DNA from: Apodospora peruviana
Lineage: Eukaryota > Ascomycota > Sordariomycetes > Sordariales > Lasiosphaeriaceae
NCBI GenBank assembly: GCA_033439685.1
Contig: JAUEDM010000007.1
Coordinates: 806,001-870,000, forward strand
DNA length: 64,000 nt
Direction: 5' to 3'
The notes beneath the pieces were generated by a model. It worked only from the letters and a program-made list of their open reading frames with translations, was not told the origin of the DNA and searched no databases. Position numbers and translations under genes: made by a program. Shown piece after piece: positions 1 to 11,238 of this stretch (within the stretch, counting starts at the first letter, position 1; every line of letters begins with the position of its first letter).

Positions 1-2
1 GG

Positions 3-140
3 CGCTCGCGGGGGCGGGGACAGGACTTGTACGACTCATCCCAAAGGGTGAAAACGGAGGAAGGACAGATACGACGAGAGATGCAGGCACGGCAGGATGA
101 GCTGGAGGTACAACTTCCATTGGAGTATCTAGGTACCTAG
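3..140 (+). CDS. possible C-terminal fragment of an unrecognised protein
   Basis: Frame 3 is open from the left edge to a TAG at 138-140 and encodes about 45 residues. The reading is charged and ends in a Gln/Glu/Arg-rich stretch (REMQARQDELE) that looks like a helical tail. A second frame (frame 2) is also open over the first ~100 bases but reads as Gly/Ala/Thr-rich low complexity, so frame choice rests only on composition. No family is recognisable. The gene body would lie to the left of the window. Non-coding DNA remains a fair alternative. Confidence 0.25.
   Translation, partial: RSRGRGQDLYDSSQRVKTEEGQIRREMQARQDELEVQLPLEYLGT
129..140. repeat. AGGTACCT palindrome (12 bp)
   Basis: CTAGGTACCTAG is a perfect 12-bp palindrome. 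It belongs to a set built on the core AGGTACCT, with further copies at 4518-4533 and 57766-57777. This copy overlaps the stop codon of the possible fragment at the left edge. Confidence 0.85.
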
Positions 141-730
141 GAACTGGAATTACGGTGCGCGTGCTGGTTGTCGTTGCCGGGTTTGGAGGTGCAGCAACCA
201 CAAAGGAAGTCGCCGTCGTCGGAGACGGGGTCATGTAGAGTTCAACTGTTTACCAAGAGGCAAGAGCACTGGAATGAACTGACCTGACTTCCAGGTCGGA
301 ATTATGTCATCTCTCTCACTTCAACTTTCACTTTCTGTCAGCGTCAGAGATCGACAAACAGGGCAGATCATATCAGCTTCCAGATCCTAACCCATACCCA
401 CGAGCTTATTATTAACACGCCAGATTCCTGACTTCTGCCAAGCTGTACAACACATCCACTTACATACACGTGTTGGAAGGCCAAAGCGATTCACAAGTCA
501 AAGGTCTGTGGGCCTCCGCAAATCCAGCAAAGAAGGATGCACACCAAATTTTACACCGAGACCGTGCGTGCGTTCGACTTGCGTTTTGAGTTTACACCTG
601 TATGGACCGCCTAAAGGCCAAGCATCACCAGATCTTGTCTCCAAGTGCACAGGCCTCCAGGGCCCGAACCATCATCGCGAGAAGCCAGACCGGCAGAGTC
701 CACCTGAGCTCCAACGAGTCCACCAACCCC

Positions 731-866
731 ATCTCTCCATCTCCATCTCTCCATCTCCATCTCTCCATCTCCATCTCTCCATCTCCATCTCTCCATCTCC
801 ATCTCTCCATCTCCATCTCTCCATCTCCATCTCTCCATCTCTCCATCTCCATCTCTCCATCTCTCC
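731..866. repeat. 14-bp pyrimidine-rich minisatellite
   Basis: Seven perfect tandem copies of ATCTCTCCATCTCC run from 731 to 828. They are followed by ATCTCTCC octamers and one ATCTCC hexamer to 866. One strand is almost pure C/T apart from the A of each ATC. Long open frames crossing it (Ser/Pro/Ile/His repeats on plus, Glu/Arg/Trp repeats on minus) exist because the array lacks stop codons, not because it is a gene. Confidence 0.95.
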
Positions 867-3800
867 ATCCCTCCCTTTCCGTCCCTACCCTGGTTGCACA
901 GACCAGACTTGCATATCCTCTTCGCCTTTGCCAGATGTTATGAGGTTCAGCCGAATGTCTGGAAAACTAACTAGGAGGGCTGATCCCCATCGCGGCATCA
1001 TCGCAAGAAGTCAATCAATGCGTATGGGTGGCACTTCAAAAGGTAGACTGTCGTCCATGGCTGATGGCTCGCCATCACTGTCATCACCTATTCGCCACCT
1101 CGGGCCGCCGCCGTGCAGCCATGCCACGCAGTCTCCGCAGTTTGCGACGGCCAGTCCGTCCAGAGAAAGATGTCGTCCTGGCTCTCGGCGACAAGACATG
1201 GAAGTTACCCTCCACTGTCCGGGAGACTGGGACGATGGCTTATCTGTTGTGTAAGTCTTGATATGCCGCTCTGCCGTTTTCTTTTTCGTCGCCTTCCCTT
1301 CCTGGCAGGCATGGGGAACCTGTCCTGACAGAGACCAACCAACCCGTTCCTCAACGTGGACGGGACCAACCGTTTGTCTCACCACAAAGCCTAGCCTTGG
1401 CCGTGGGGTGCCGCGGCTGGATATCCGCTTCTTTTTTCAGCTTCGAGGCTAGTGTCAAGAGTGGCTTGCCTCTACCGTTTCAGCAGCCCATGTTGAAAGT
1501 TTGCCAGCTATCACTGCATTCACTGATCACTATCGCTGGTACATTTGCACATGAAGCAGCACACAATTGCATCCTGCGACTCATGATGGAATCATGTCTT
1601 CTGAGACGCATCGCCATCTCCTTACCGTTCCCCAGTCGTTGTGCTATGGAGAGATGGGGGAAAGCCCGATCATCTGAACTTGCACAAACAACCCGCCAGG
1701 TCTTCGACTAGTATTAACTAGTGCCCTATCCTGGATGTTGGATGTGATATCTAGGCGGTGCTATAGGCGAAACCTTTTCTTTTGGTTCAATGTTGTTGTG
1801 CCCTGTCCCAGCATCTCGAGTAACCGTGGGACAAGAAGCAATGGCATGCGTTTGCGATAGTCTGCAGAGCCCTTGAAAGTCTCGGGGTTTGTGATTGGAG
1901 ACCCTTCCCGCGCCGATCAAACGGAATGTTTCTTTAAGGTTCTGCCATCAATGCCGCCCGCGGCGGCTTTGGGGAATATGATATCGGCATTATTTGTCCG
2001 CGATCTCGCGGCTCAATCGGACCCTCGAGACAGATCTTTCAGGATTGAGACGAAGAGTAGTTATGTCGTGCATTCTCGAGCCCGAGACTCGAACATTCTT
2101 CCCGCGGGCGATGTTATCCCCTTTCTTTTCTTCCCCTGTTGCCGGGAAGGGGATCCAGACCCCTGGACTGGATGGACCCCTGGACAGGTACCCTGGAGGC
2201 GCTCCGGAGGGCTTCGCGGCGGCGCCATCTTTCTTCCGTCAAGAAAAAGAAAAGAATTATCCGGCTGTGACTTCCGACCCTCTCATCACACAATCGCTTG
2301 AGACTTTGAGAGACTTGCGTGGGGAGCTGAATTCCAGACCTTGACAATGACCAAGAATATGTTGCAACACTGGTCTTTTAGGCCAACTTCGCGACTTCGC
2401 GTGGCGCGATGAAGTGGATTTCCGCGGTACAATGCAGGAGATTCGGCAGCATCGAGTGCTACTTTGAACAAGTTGGACGAGATGCCAGGGTTTGTTTGTC
2501 GAGCACAGTCCAGAGAGATGGCCCTACCTTTTCCCCTGGCACCTCCTCACTTCCGTTTCACATCCTCGTCGAAGATCCTCAAACATATTCCGTACCCACC
2601 ATCAATTATCATCGAGATGTCTTTATCGCAAAGAGAAGCTGACATGATCCGTACTTTTGTTGTTGGAACAAAGTTGAGGGTGGCGCATTGGTCACTTCCA
2701 ATATAATGCATGTAGTTTGCTGACACTGTTGTACAAGAGAATGAAGTAGGGATCAGCTAAATCCGGTGGGACAAAAACACACCTGAGAAACAAAACCGCT
2801 TCCCTCAACAAGGGATGTGATCCTCCAGACGCACTGCAAGAAAGTCAATGGTCGGGAATTTTAGCGAGTGTCACCAAAATGCCCCGACCTGCATTACCGT
2901 TTGAGTTCTTCCAAGTAAAAAGAATCGACAATGGTGTGATGGCGCCAGCCAGACTTGCTGCGACCTACAGTACCTACGTATGCCGGTTCTATTCCGTACA
3001 CTGAGAGAGACTAGGTAATATACACCATTCAAGGGGTCGAGTAGAGTAGCACAGGAAACATGTCTTGAAGGCGGCACTTGCAACAGAAACCGCCTCCTCA
3101 TAACGGCCATGGTCGTACATGGACGCGGGATGTTTATACATATATCAGACCGACCAGACTTTAACACCAAACAAACTTTATTCTTCACACACGAAGAGAA
3201 ACCAACCAGGGCTAGATGTACCATGGCTTTGGACGAACTGTGACCGTGCTCCTTTTCTCACCTTTGGACTGACAGACAGACAGACAGCATCTCATCTCCA
3301 CCACAGCGGTCCACAACCACGGTAACAGTGTTAACAAAAGTCACTGTGATACGCTCTTAAGGTGCATCTGTTCGGTATTATCATGCCTACCTACTGGTAC
3401 ATCACATTACTGCAGTGGCAGAGTAGGTATCAGTTGGTCAGTGCAATAATGTGCCGACGAACCGCGGTTGTGATAATACCGGACGACATGCAAGGTAGTA
3501 TGGACCAGCCACAGCAGTCAGAGTAGGATTCTGGCTGGCGAAGCTTTCAGATGGTGACCAAGCTCTTTTTGTTTGTCTGTTTTTGTTGCGAGCCTTCCGG
3601 GTAGGTTGCCGAGATCCGTTCAATGTGCCGAGATTCACTCATTGTGGCAAGACTGTTACGGTAGACAAATAGGGCGTATCTGATCCAGGACGCAACGAGG
3701 AGGAGCATGGAAAGAGGCAATTGTTATTGTGATGTTAACACAGTTTGAGGCTTGAATATATTCCATTGTTGCCCTATACATACATTAGTTCCAGTCTGCT

Positions 3801-4517
3801 CCCTAGATGTACTCCAGTTTGTTCAGTACATTGATACCAACTAACCCATTTATATACCGGAGGAAACCCGTACGAGCTTCGTATGATCATCTAACTCCTG
3901 TGTCATCCTTCGCGGTTCACTACAAGATAATTTACCTTAGGTAACCAGTTCACCAACTAGGTAACAGTCGTCTAGAAGTTAAGGAACCATGCAGTACTTC
4001 TTTGAAGGACGAACCTCCCTCTACAAAACCGTCCAAGTTTTGAGCCAGCAAGATGCTACCTTGGTAGTGTGACCATCACGCTGTGCTGTGGGCGATCCAT
4101 CCAGGTATGGGGTTTGATAGAGAAGAATAAGCCTACAAAGTGGACCGACAATTGCTGCGTTAACCTGCATTTACACGACGTCTTGGCTACCTGATGATTA
4201 ACTTGCTCCTTGTATGATACAATGCCCTTTCTTCCAAATTGATTTTGGTTCTGGTGATATCTGGGGACTAAACTGAGGAAAAAGTCCTCCCTTTGCTGGT
4301 TTCCATATAAATGGTGAACCTACCTGGCGACCCGCAGAGGCACTCAACTCACTCAACTCCCTTCGCTGTGGTCAAACGCCTTGGATACTACTAGATTGCC
4401 ACTTTGAAAGGGACGCCCCTCGTCGAGTTGTTATCCATCTCCGGCATCTTCAGCGACGACAATCGTCGAGAAAAGCGTGCGTGCGTGGATGTTTGGTAAG
4501 CGGTACTTGCATACAAA

Positions 4518-4533
4518 CCTTAGGTACCTAAGG
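4518..4533. repeat. AGGTACCT palindrome (16 bp)
   Basis: CCTTAGGTACCTAAGG is a perfect 16-bp palindrome in non-coding DNA. It has the same AGGTACCT core as the copies at 129-140 and 57766-57777. Its function is unknown; it may be a protein-binding site or part of a dispersed short repeat family. Confidence 0.9.
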
Positions 4534-5805
4534 TAGGCATGTTTGGATATATTGCCAAAGCTAGTTAGCTGAGTTCCATTGGTGTCAGGTACGTAGGCAG
4601 GAGGGAACTAGGTATTGCATTCAGTAAAGTATCGGGTGGGTATCTGGTCAAGATTCAAACAATCTTTGGTGACATCCAGTACAAGAGGGAAGGTAGGTTC
4701 ATCAACATTCTCATCTTGATGGACAGCCAGCCCAGCCAGCCAGGTATACAACCAAGCATTCCAAGATAAACGATTTACATTGGTTGCCAGGAATAGGATA
4801 AGGGCCTCAGATACCTTTGTCATGGTCCACTTCTGGGATTGAGACTGACTGTGTTTATAGGATAGATATCCTCTGCGTACAAAAAGGTCCCCAGGACTCT
4901 AGTCAAGGCACTTACAACTTACAGGGTATGTGCAAGAAGTAGTAAGTGGGAGTGACCTATTTACGTACGTACTGTGGGATGATGTAAAGGGATTGAGCAA
5001 GCAATATGCCCCCTCGTCCAAAGGTGGTGTTGGATAGTACCTGGGATAAGGCATAACCTTTGACAGGGGGCAATAAACAAGATAGAGGAGGCCGTCCAGC
5101 TGAATAGATATATAGCCCTTTACTCCCCTCGCTTCTCATTTGTGTCTCCCGGTTTTGGAGCTCAGCCGCAGGAAGCATGCAGCAAAGATGAATGAGAGGA
5201 AGAAGATATTCTCTCACTAGCTCCTATGGTAGTTATCACTGTCAAATTGCCGTGACGGTAATAGAGGGAAAATGACTACGATGGGAACTTCAGGAGATAG
5301 ATACATAGGTAGGTAGATGACCAGTACCCTCGGTATGAGTGAGCATTGTCGCCAGCTCAGCTCTGTCTTTGAAGATGCGAGCCAGAGTTATGTACCTACC
5401 TTAGGAACAGCCAACCACCGACTCAAGTCCTAGGATTAAGAGACATGAAATGGCGCGCCTTGAAATTTGAATGATTCGATGGTAATGAATTAAGAACACT
5501 GGGAATCTGCTGGTCGTCACCAATCCATCTAGATGGCTGGGTGTTGTTAGAAAATAGTAAACATAAGGTGTAATCATGTGGTCTGTTAACATGTGGAATC
5601 AAGAATAGGAAAGAAAAAGAAAACCCCGAAGAAAATCATCAAAAGAAAAAAGCCCACCAGCAAACTCAACTCCGCACAGGCAGCAGTGGGGAGAGGTGAC
5701 TGACTACTACGGGGGTTTACGCCGAAAGAGCAGAACTTAAGTGGCAGTAGTATTGCATAGTATGTGACAATCGTTGCAAAGTACAGACAGAGTAACTGTG
5801 AGTGA

Positions 5806-5906
5806 GCAGGATGCTGGTTCGAACAGGCGACCTTCTCTGCAAAGAAGCTTGCATCTTGAAGAAGCCCTACCAGATCACCACTACCTTCCACTGAGCTACG
5901 AGAGCT
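5806..5906 (-). other. degenerate tRNA-like (pol III box A/B) sequence
   Basis: Read on the minus strand, a good A-box match (TAGCTCAGTGG, about 5889-5899) is followed 62 nt later by a B-box-like TGTTCGAACCA (about 5816-5826). The order and spacing resemble a tRNA gene with an intron or long variable arm. However, the T stem has only three clean pairs, and the seven bases 5' of the A box (GCTCTCG) find no complement after the T loop. I therefore do not call a functional tRNA. A decayed tRNA or the head of a tRNA-derived short interspersed element fits better. Confidence 0.35.
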
Positions 5907-6303
5907 TACCACAGTGGGCTTCAAGAGCCAGTGGTTGGGGCGGTGCTGATAGCCTCTCTTGACCTAGTATATCCACCTTGTCTAGGTAGGCTCCGGTTGG
6001 CCGAGAAGAGCGGTAGCGATGAAGGTATGGAGGTGGTAGAGTTTGGTTGAGTCGTTGGAATGGGTTATATATTTATCAAAAGTGAAGCACTCGTATCAAA
6101 TTCGCGGTTAGAGCTAGCAGATACCGGGCAAATTCATATCAGACGGACGGAGTATCCCAACCGAAAAGTGTACACAGATGTATTTATATGTATATATATT
6201 ACAATACAACAACACAAACAGGGCTCTAGCTTCATACACAAGCACGGAGGGACATTGAATCCCCGCCATACTCATCTCCCTCTCCTCCTCCATATCGTCA
6301 CAT

Positions 6304-7591
6304 CTACCTTTCCTCAATCATGTTCCTCACACTCCAGAAGTAGTCACGCGGGAGCAACTCCGGCAGCTCAGCCTTGGTGACCCATTTGAAATCCGTCAAG
6401 CCGTGCTTATTGCCATTCAGATCAACCTGGCCGGCCATGATCCTGCCCTTGAGAAAGAAAATCTTCTCGCCCGTCGCCGGGGCCTTCACACTCTCCACCT
6501 CCTCAGGCTTGGTGATATAATGCGCGATCGGCACGCGGCCGACAATCCAGGTGTTCATGTTGACACCCGCCGACTCTGCCAGAACACGCTTGGCAGTCTA
6601 AATCGCACGCATTAGCGTATCTCACCACCTCCCCCAACCGTACCAGTAGAAAAAGAGACATACCTCATGCAGCGCCTCCTCAGTCGGCACATACCCACTC
6701 GGAAACTCCCAAGTAGCGCTCTTCCCCACCGCCTTCTTGACAACCAGATAGAGCGTCTGGTCTAGCGCCCGATCCAGCCTCTTAACATCATTCTTCTCGT
6801 CCGCCTCAGTCCGCCTCGGCATCGGCCTCTCAACGGGAACCCGGTCCTCCTCGGCAATCTCCTCGCCATCCTCACTAACCCGGACCTCGGCGTCCTTGAG
6901 CAACTTCTCGAGCACCTCGTCCGGGTTACTCGTCCTGCTGCCCACCAGCACCTCGTCGTTCCACGCCATGCGGCCACGCGGGTTGTACCGCCCAATGTCC
7001 TTGGCCGGCACGCCGTTGCGCTCCTTGAGCTTGATCTTCCAGTCCATTTCTTGGGCCGTGTCCTTCTTGAAGAACATCTCGCGCCGAAAGGGCGTCGCCA
7101 ACCGCTCGTTGAGGCGCTTCTGATACAGAAAGAAGGCGGACTCGAAGGGGGTCAGCGACCGGGTGAGGAGCGGCGCGCGCGTGAGGATGATGCCGGACTT
7201 GATGCGATAGCGTGTCGTCGGGGTCTGAGTTTCGGGGGCGGTTTGTAGGGAAGAAGGTGGAGGAGGGGGTGTCTGTATTGCGCTGCTGCTGATGCTGGCG
7301 GTGGCGGCGGCTTCAGAATATAACCGACGAGGGTTGCTGAACGACAACTGTTGCTGCTGGTGTTGCGATGACTTGCGGCATTGTGTGCAAACCGCAGCTC
7401 CGGCTCTGCTGCTTCTTGTAGCTTGACCACCTAGAAGAATAAATACCGTCAATATGTTCTCTCGCTCAATTCCATCTCCGGAAGCTTCCTCTCTTCCCAA
7501 ATAGCTCGACACCAGAGGGCAACTTACTCCTCAGCAACATTGCCGAAACAGCAGCAACGCCGCTGCTGCCTCCCCTACTCGACGTCGACAT
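6304..7591 (-). CDS. mitochondrial large-subunit ribosomal protein mL46 (MRPL46/Mrpl17 family)
   Basis: Structural protein of the mitochondrial 54S ribosomal subunit. Three exons (7591-7528, 7430-6664, 6597-6304) with GT-AG introns of 97 and 66 nt encode 374 residues. The N-terminus is Ser/Arg/Ala-rich with no acidic residues and reaches an RRLYS motif followed by EAA, as expected for a cleaved mitochondrial presequence. The middle carries the mL46 region (RLATPFRREMFFKKDT, then DWKIK). The C-terminal third is Nudix-like: WEFPSGYVPTEEALHE, then TAKRVLAESAG across the second intron, then IVGRVPIAHY. The Nudix fold is retained in this family as a structural, not catalytic, module. The start gives a short first exon and the only good presequence. 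Family assignment is confident; the exon 1 boundary is slightly less so. Confidence 0.93.
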
Positions 7592-9222
7592 GATTTTGCA
7601 GAAAAGAAAGAAATCCGGTGTGTGTAGGGAGTGTAATGCAGTCAGTCGGTCGGTGCCAAGCTCCCTCTCCCACACAACAGTCAAGTCAATCGGTCGTCCG
7701 TCGTCGTTCAAACACCAAGATCACGACCAGACGAACGGGGATGGGAACTTTTTCGAGACACGGCCGATCCACACACTAGCCCAATTAGATACCCCAGTCA
7801 GTGCCGTCTTCCGTCCCATCTTTGCCTGCCGGCCTGTCCCGCACGCACCTGCCCACACACGTGACACTAACTATCCACTCCCATCATTCCCAAACCCATC
7901 CGTATTAAAACCAAAAAAATCTTTAGGCCCTTCTCTTTTCTCTCCTTTTTCTTCTTCACCGGCACCAATCCTTATCATCAGAACCTGTTTCTACCTCCAG
8001 AACGTCCTGATCATTTACGTTGTGCCTAGATCAAAAGATGAGCAGTCTTATTTTCGCTAGCAGCGCCTGCTTAATTTTTTCCTACTGGGCCGCTGTTAGA
8101 TAGATTCTGTTCACATTTCCATACTGTCCGTCCAAAATTTTCCCGTGCATACACAAACTGGAATTTTTGCAGAACATGCAACTTCGCAACGAGAGAATGA
8201 AGTCCTACGCTTCAGCAAACAAACCCGCTGTATCGAAACCGAAACCAGTGGAAGCTGAGAGCAGCATTTACCTACCCGAATAAAAGTCCTGGGCATGGTC
8301 TACTTCTCATGCTCGGAAGACAAGCGGGAGATTTTGGCTCTGGAGTACAAAAATCCCAAGCAGCCAGAAGGCCAGACCGCCGTTCATTCTGCCTCGTCGC
8401 ATTGCCCGTCCACGTCGCATAATCACTTTTGCTTGCCATGATCTCAAAAAAGAGCTCGAAAACGTTTCAAGGCAACAATTCAGCCCCCAGAGGAACTGAA
8501 TTGGACCTCTTTTCCATATTCAATTGTCATGCGACCATATCCGCTTGATCTCATTAAGAAATCAGATCAGCCAACAGATAAACTCAAAGCTGTCCAGACT
8601 CCGTGCTATTTACATGGTACATGCGAGACAGGCAACAGACAGATCAGATAAGATAAGATCGAACCAGCCAACCGTACAGACGGTGTATTGATGCCAAATC
8701 CATCCGTCCGTCCGTCGCACACGAACAAGCGTGTCTCGCGAGATTCCACAAAAAACCTCCCGTCTTTGACTGGAAAACGCCGAATAGAATAAGAGACCTA
8801 TAGATATCTTCAAACAGAGTCGGCAAGCCCGAATGGCTCTTCGTCCCTCAACTATCTCATACAGAAGAAACTGGGAAAACCCAAAACCAAGACCCAATGC
8901 AAACAACGAGGTCCTTCTCTTCTTGTCCTACAGGTCCAACCAAGAAAATAAAAACCACCCGCATCTGGCCGCACCAGATTCCCTCATATATCCCCCTCCT
9001 TACCATGGGTATCTTTAAATCAGATCCCAAACCTTTGTCCCTTGTTCGCCATTCCTTAAACCGTCCCAATGCATGCCAGTTTCCCATAAAAAACGCCCCG
9101 TGATTGTGAGAAGAGAGGAACAGGAAAACCAGAAACCAGAACCGTCATTAAATGTCGTTTTGTCGTGGTCATGAAGCGTATCGACATCGTATGGAGACTA
9201 CTGGCTGATTGAGACAGACGGG
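7592..9222. other. intergenic region between mL46 and the RING-PHD gene
   Basis: This 1.6-kb gap holds the promoter of the leftward mL46 gene (right of 7591) and the 3' untranslated region of the leftward RING-PHD gene (left of 9223). It has pyrimidine-rich tracts around 7910-7960 and no open frame with recognisable protein features. I see no RNA gene. Confidence 0.5.
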
Positions 9223-11238
9223 TCAGACCTTAAGTTCCGCGACTGCTCGTGCGACCTCGTTCGTCGCCAACTTCTCCCAATTCTGTCGAGCGCTTTCGGT
9301 AACAGTTGCCGGGTCCCTCACTTCTTTGTAAAGCTTTTGGGAAACGGCACGATTGATGGATGCATACTGGTCCGAGGTAAGTTGTTTGGATCTCCAGTGC
9401 GGCCTCAGCGCGCTGCGCACAATGCTGCTAATGCTTTCCTTCATTTCGAGCGGGAGTTCGTGGGTATGGCCCGCTCGTGTGGGCGAACTCTCCTGCGATG
9501 TCGCTAATATAACGGGTCGACCCCGTCGAGGTCGCGGTTGGCGAAGCTCAGTTGTGCCATTCCCACGGCTCCGGCGTTGCTCCGAGTCGCTATTCTCGGG
9601 TGAGGATCGATTCTCCGATGCGGTGTTTTTGTTCGGAGATATCGACCGCGTCGGTGAGAAATTTGCGGGTGGGTATATAGGTTCGATGTGGGAGCTCAAT
9701 AGCATTAGCGGTGAACCACGTCGGGCACTCTCATTGGGAGGCGGGGTGGTGGACGACGCTCGAGGGCTGCTGTAGCCCGATGGCGAAGGAGAGCCCACCG
9801 GCGACGAGACATCATTAGCGCCAGGAATCGGCCCAAAGAGAGCCTGAAGACTCCGTTCGTCCGACGGTGTGCTCATCTCAACCTCCTTCAGCAGCGACGT
9901 CAAGAAAGACGGAGCAGATTCGGTAGTCGGTCTTGGACGCGCAGCAATGGGTGCCGGTATGGGTTGGGGTGGTTGGGTTGACGAGGATGCAGTTGCCTCC
10001 GCAGTCGATGACGACTCCCCGTTTTGAGCAGGCAGTCTTCGAGTGCGCGGTCGCTTCAACGGTCGTCCAGGCTCCTGTTGCGCCGCCTGTTGGTCCGGTG
10101 TACTGGAACGAGATTTCCGCTTACGCGATGATCCGCTATCCATCTCCCTTGATTTTTCGAGAGCGCTCCAGGCTCTCATCACGTCCCGCGACTCCGCAGT
10201 CGGTTCCCGTACAGCGGGGGCCAGGGTTCGTCCGTGAGGAAGGTTGTTCTCAAACACCTCTCGGGCGCCAAGACGACTGGCAATGTTGAGACGTTGCTGC
10301 CGCCGCCGCTCCTGTTCTCGCGCCTCTTCCGCCCGGCGTTGTTGCGACCGACGAAGGCGCTCGAAATCGTGGCTGTCTTCCTGATCAAGATAATCGAGGT
10401 CGACACCGAGCGCGTTCCAGACTTGACCCGTGATCCGACCCCAGGCGCCTTGCCAGTTATCCGCCCGTTGTCGTGCCCTGGCTTGCCGCATGCGGGCTTG
10501 GGTGCGCGGATGGTATGTTTGTCGCCTTTGGCGGGGCTGGGCTTCACGCTCGAAGAGAAGATACATTGGCGACTGTTCGTGGTTGGCGATGTCTTCGCCC
10601 ATAGCGTCGACACACTCCATGCAGAACCAGTTGCCTTCCGGGACCTCGTCCAGCCCGATACAGTGTGTGTGGTACGGCGTATCGCAGCCATCGCAGAGGA
10701 GTAGGATATCTTCATTATCGGAACGTCTGCAGACGGGACATGGTGTTTGGAGGTCGTCTTGATCTGGATTCTCTTCGGCCCAGGCCTGGAAGTCAAATTC
10801 GGCAACCTGTTTCTTGTCTTCGACCTCGCGTGTGAATAGCAGGGACCCTATGTGCACGTCAATCAACAAAGCTGCCACACCAAATATTCTTAGCTATGGG
10901 TGGCAAAACTTACCTCCTACTTTGTCGTAAACTCGCACCAGATAGAATAACTGGCGGCAGATGGGACAGCTGTTTGCCTTCTCGGTCCATTCTCGCAGAC
11001 AGGAGTCATGCAGTATGTGGCCGCAGATAGGGATCTCGGCCACATTGTCGTGGGAATCGGGGGCTGAGCTGGTGTTGTTGGTCGTGCCTGCCCGTTCTGG
11101 GGACTTTGGCCGTATGGGCAACTCAGAGAGGCCAAGTTGAGGTTGTGCAGTGGTGGATTTTGGGGAAGCTGGGCGTGCTGGAGAGGCAGGCACAGCTTGC
11201 TCGAAAGTCTCGAGACAAATAATGCATTGATCAGCCAT
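9223..11238 (-). CDS. RING and PHD finger protein, PHRF1-like
   Basis: Probable nuclear ubiquitin ligase or chromatin reader. Two exons (11238-10914, 10847-9223; intron 66 nt, donor GTAAGT) join as VYDKVGG/SLLF and give 649 residues. An N-terminal C3H2C3 RING uses C5, C8, C72, H74, H77, C80, C91 and C94; the 63-residue gap between C8 and C72 is unusually long and Pro/Ser-rich. A canonical C4HC3 PHD finger follows (C145, C148, C160, C163, H168, C171, C184, C187, with the typical LLCDGCD and NWFCMEC). The middle is disordered with basic runs. The last ~75 residues are helical (SALRPHW, TSDQYASINRAV) and resemble, from memory, the conserved C-terminal segment of animal PHRF1. In-frame sequence upstream of 11238 exists, but the RING begins right after MADQ, as usual. 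Confidence 0.88.

Larger units (their letters stand above)
141..6303. other. 6.2-kb stretch without a convincing gene
   Basis: No reading frame here has a recognisable domain or a coherent set of splice sites; the open frames are short and overlap on both strands. The stretch holds a 14-bp minisatellite (731-866), the perfect palindromes described separately, a short CAGA run near 3280, many AGGTA/TACCT words, and a degenerate tRNA-like sequence near 5.8-5.9 kb. The AT-rich right end would contain the 3' untranslated region of the mL46 gene, which ends at 6304. Confidence 0.5.

Noticed and set aside
508..1254. 248-codon open frame on plus, with overlapping frames on minus
   Set aside because: It is open mainly because it crosses the stop-free 14-bp minisatellite; no ATG start, domain or splice context supports it.
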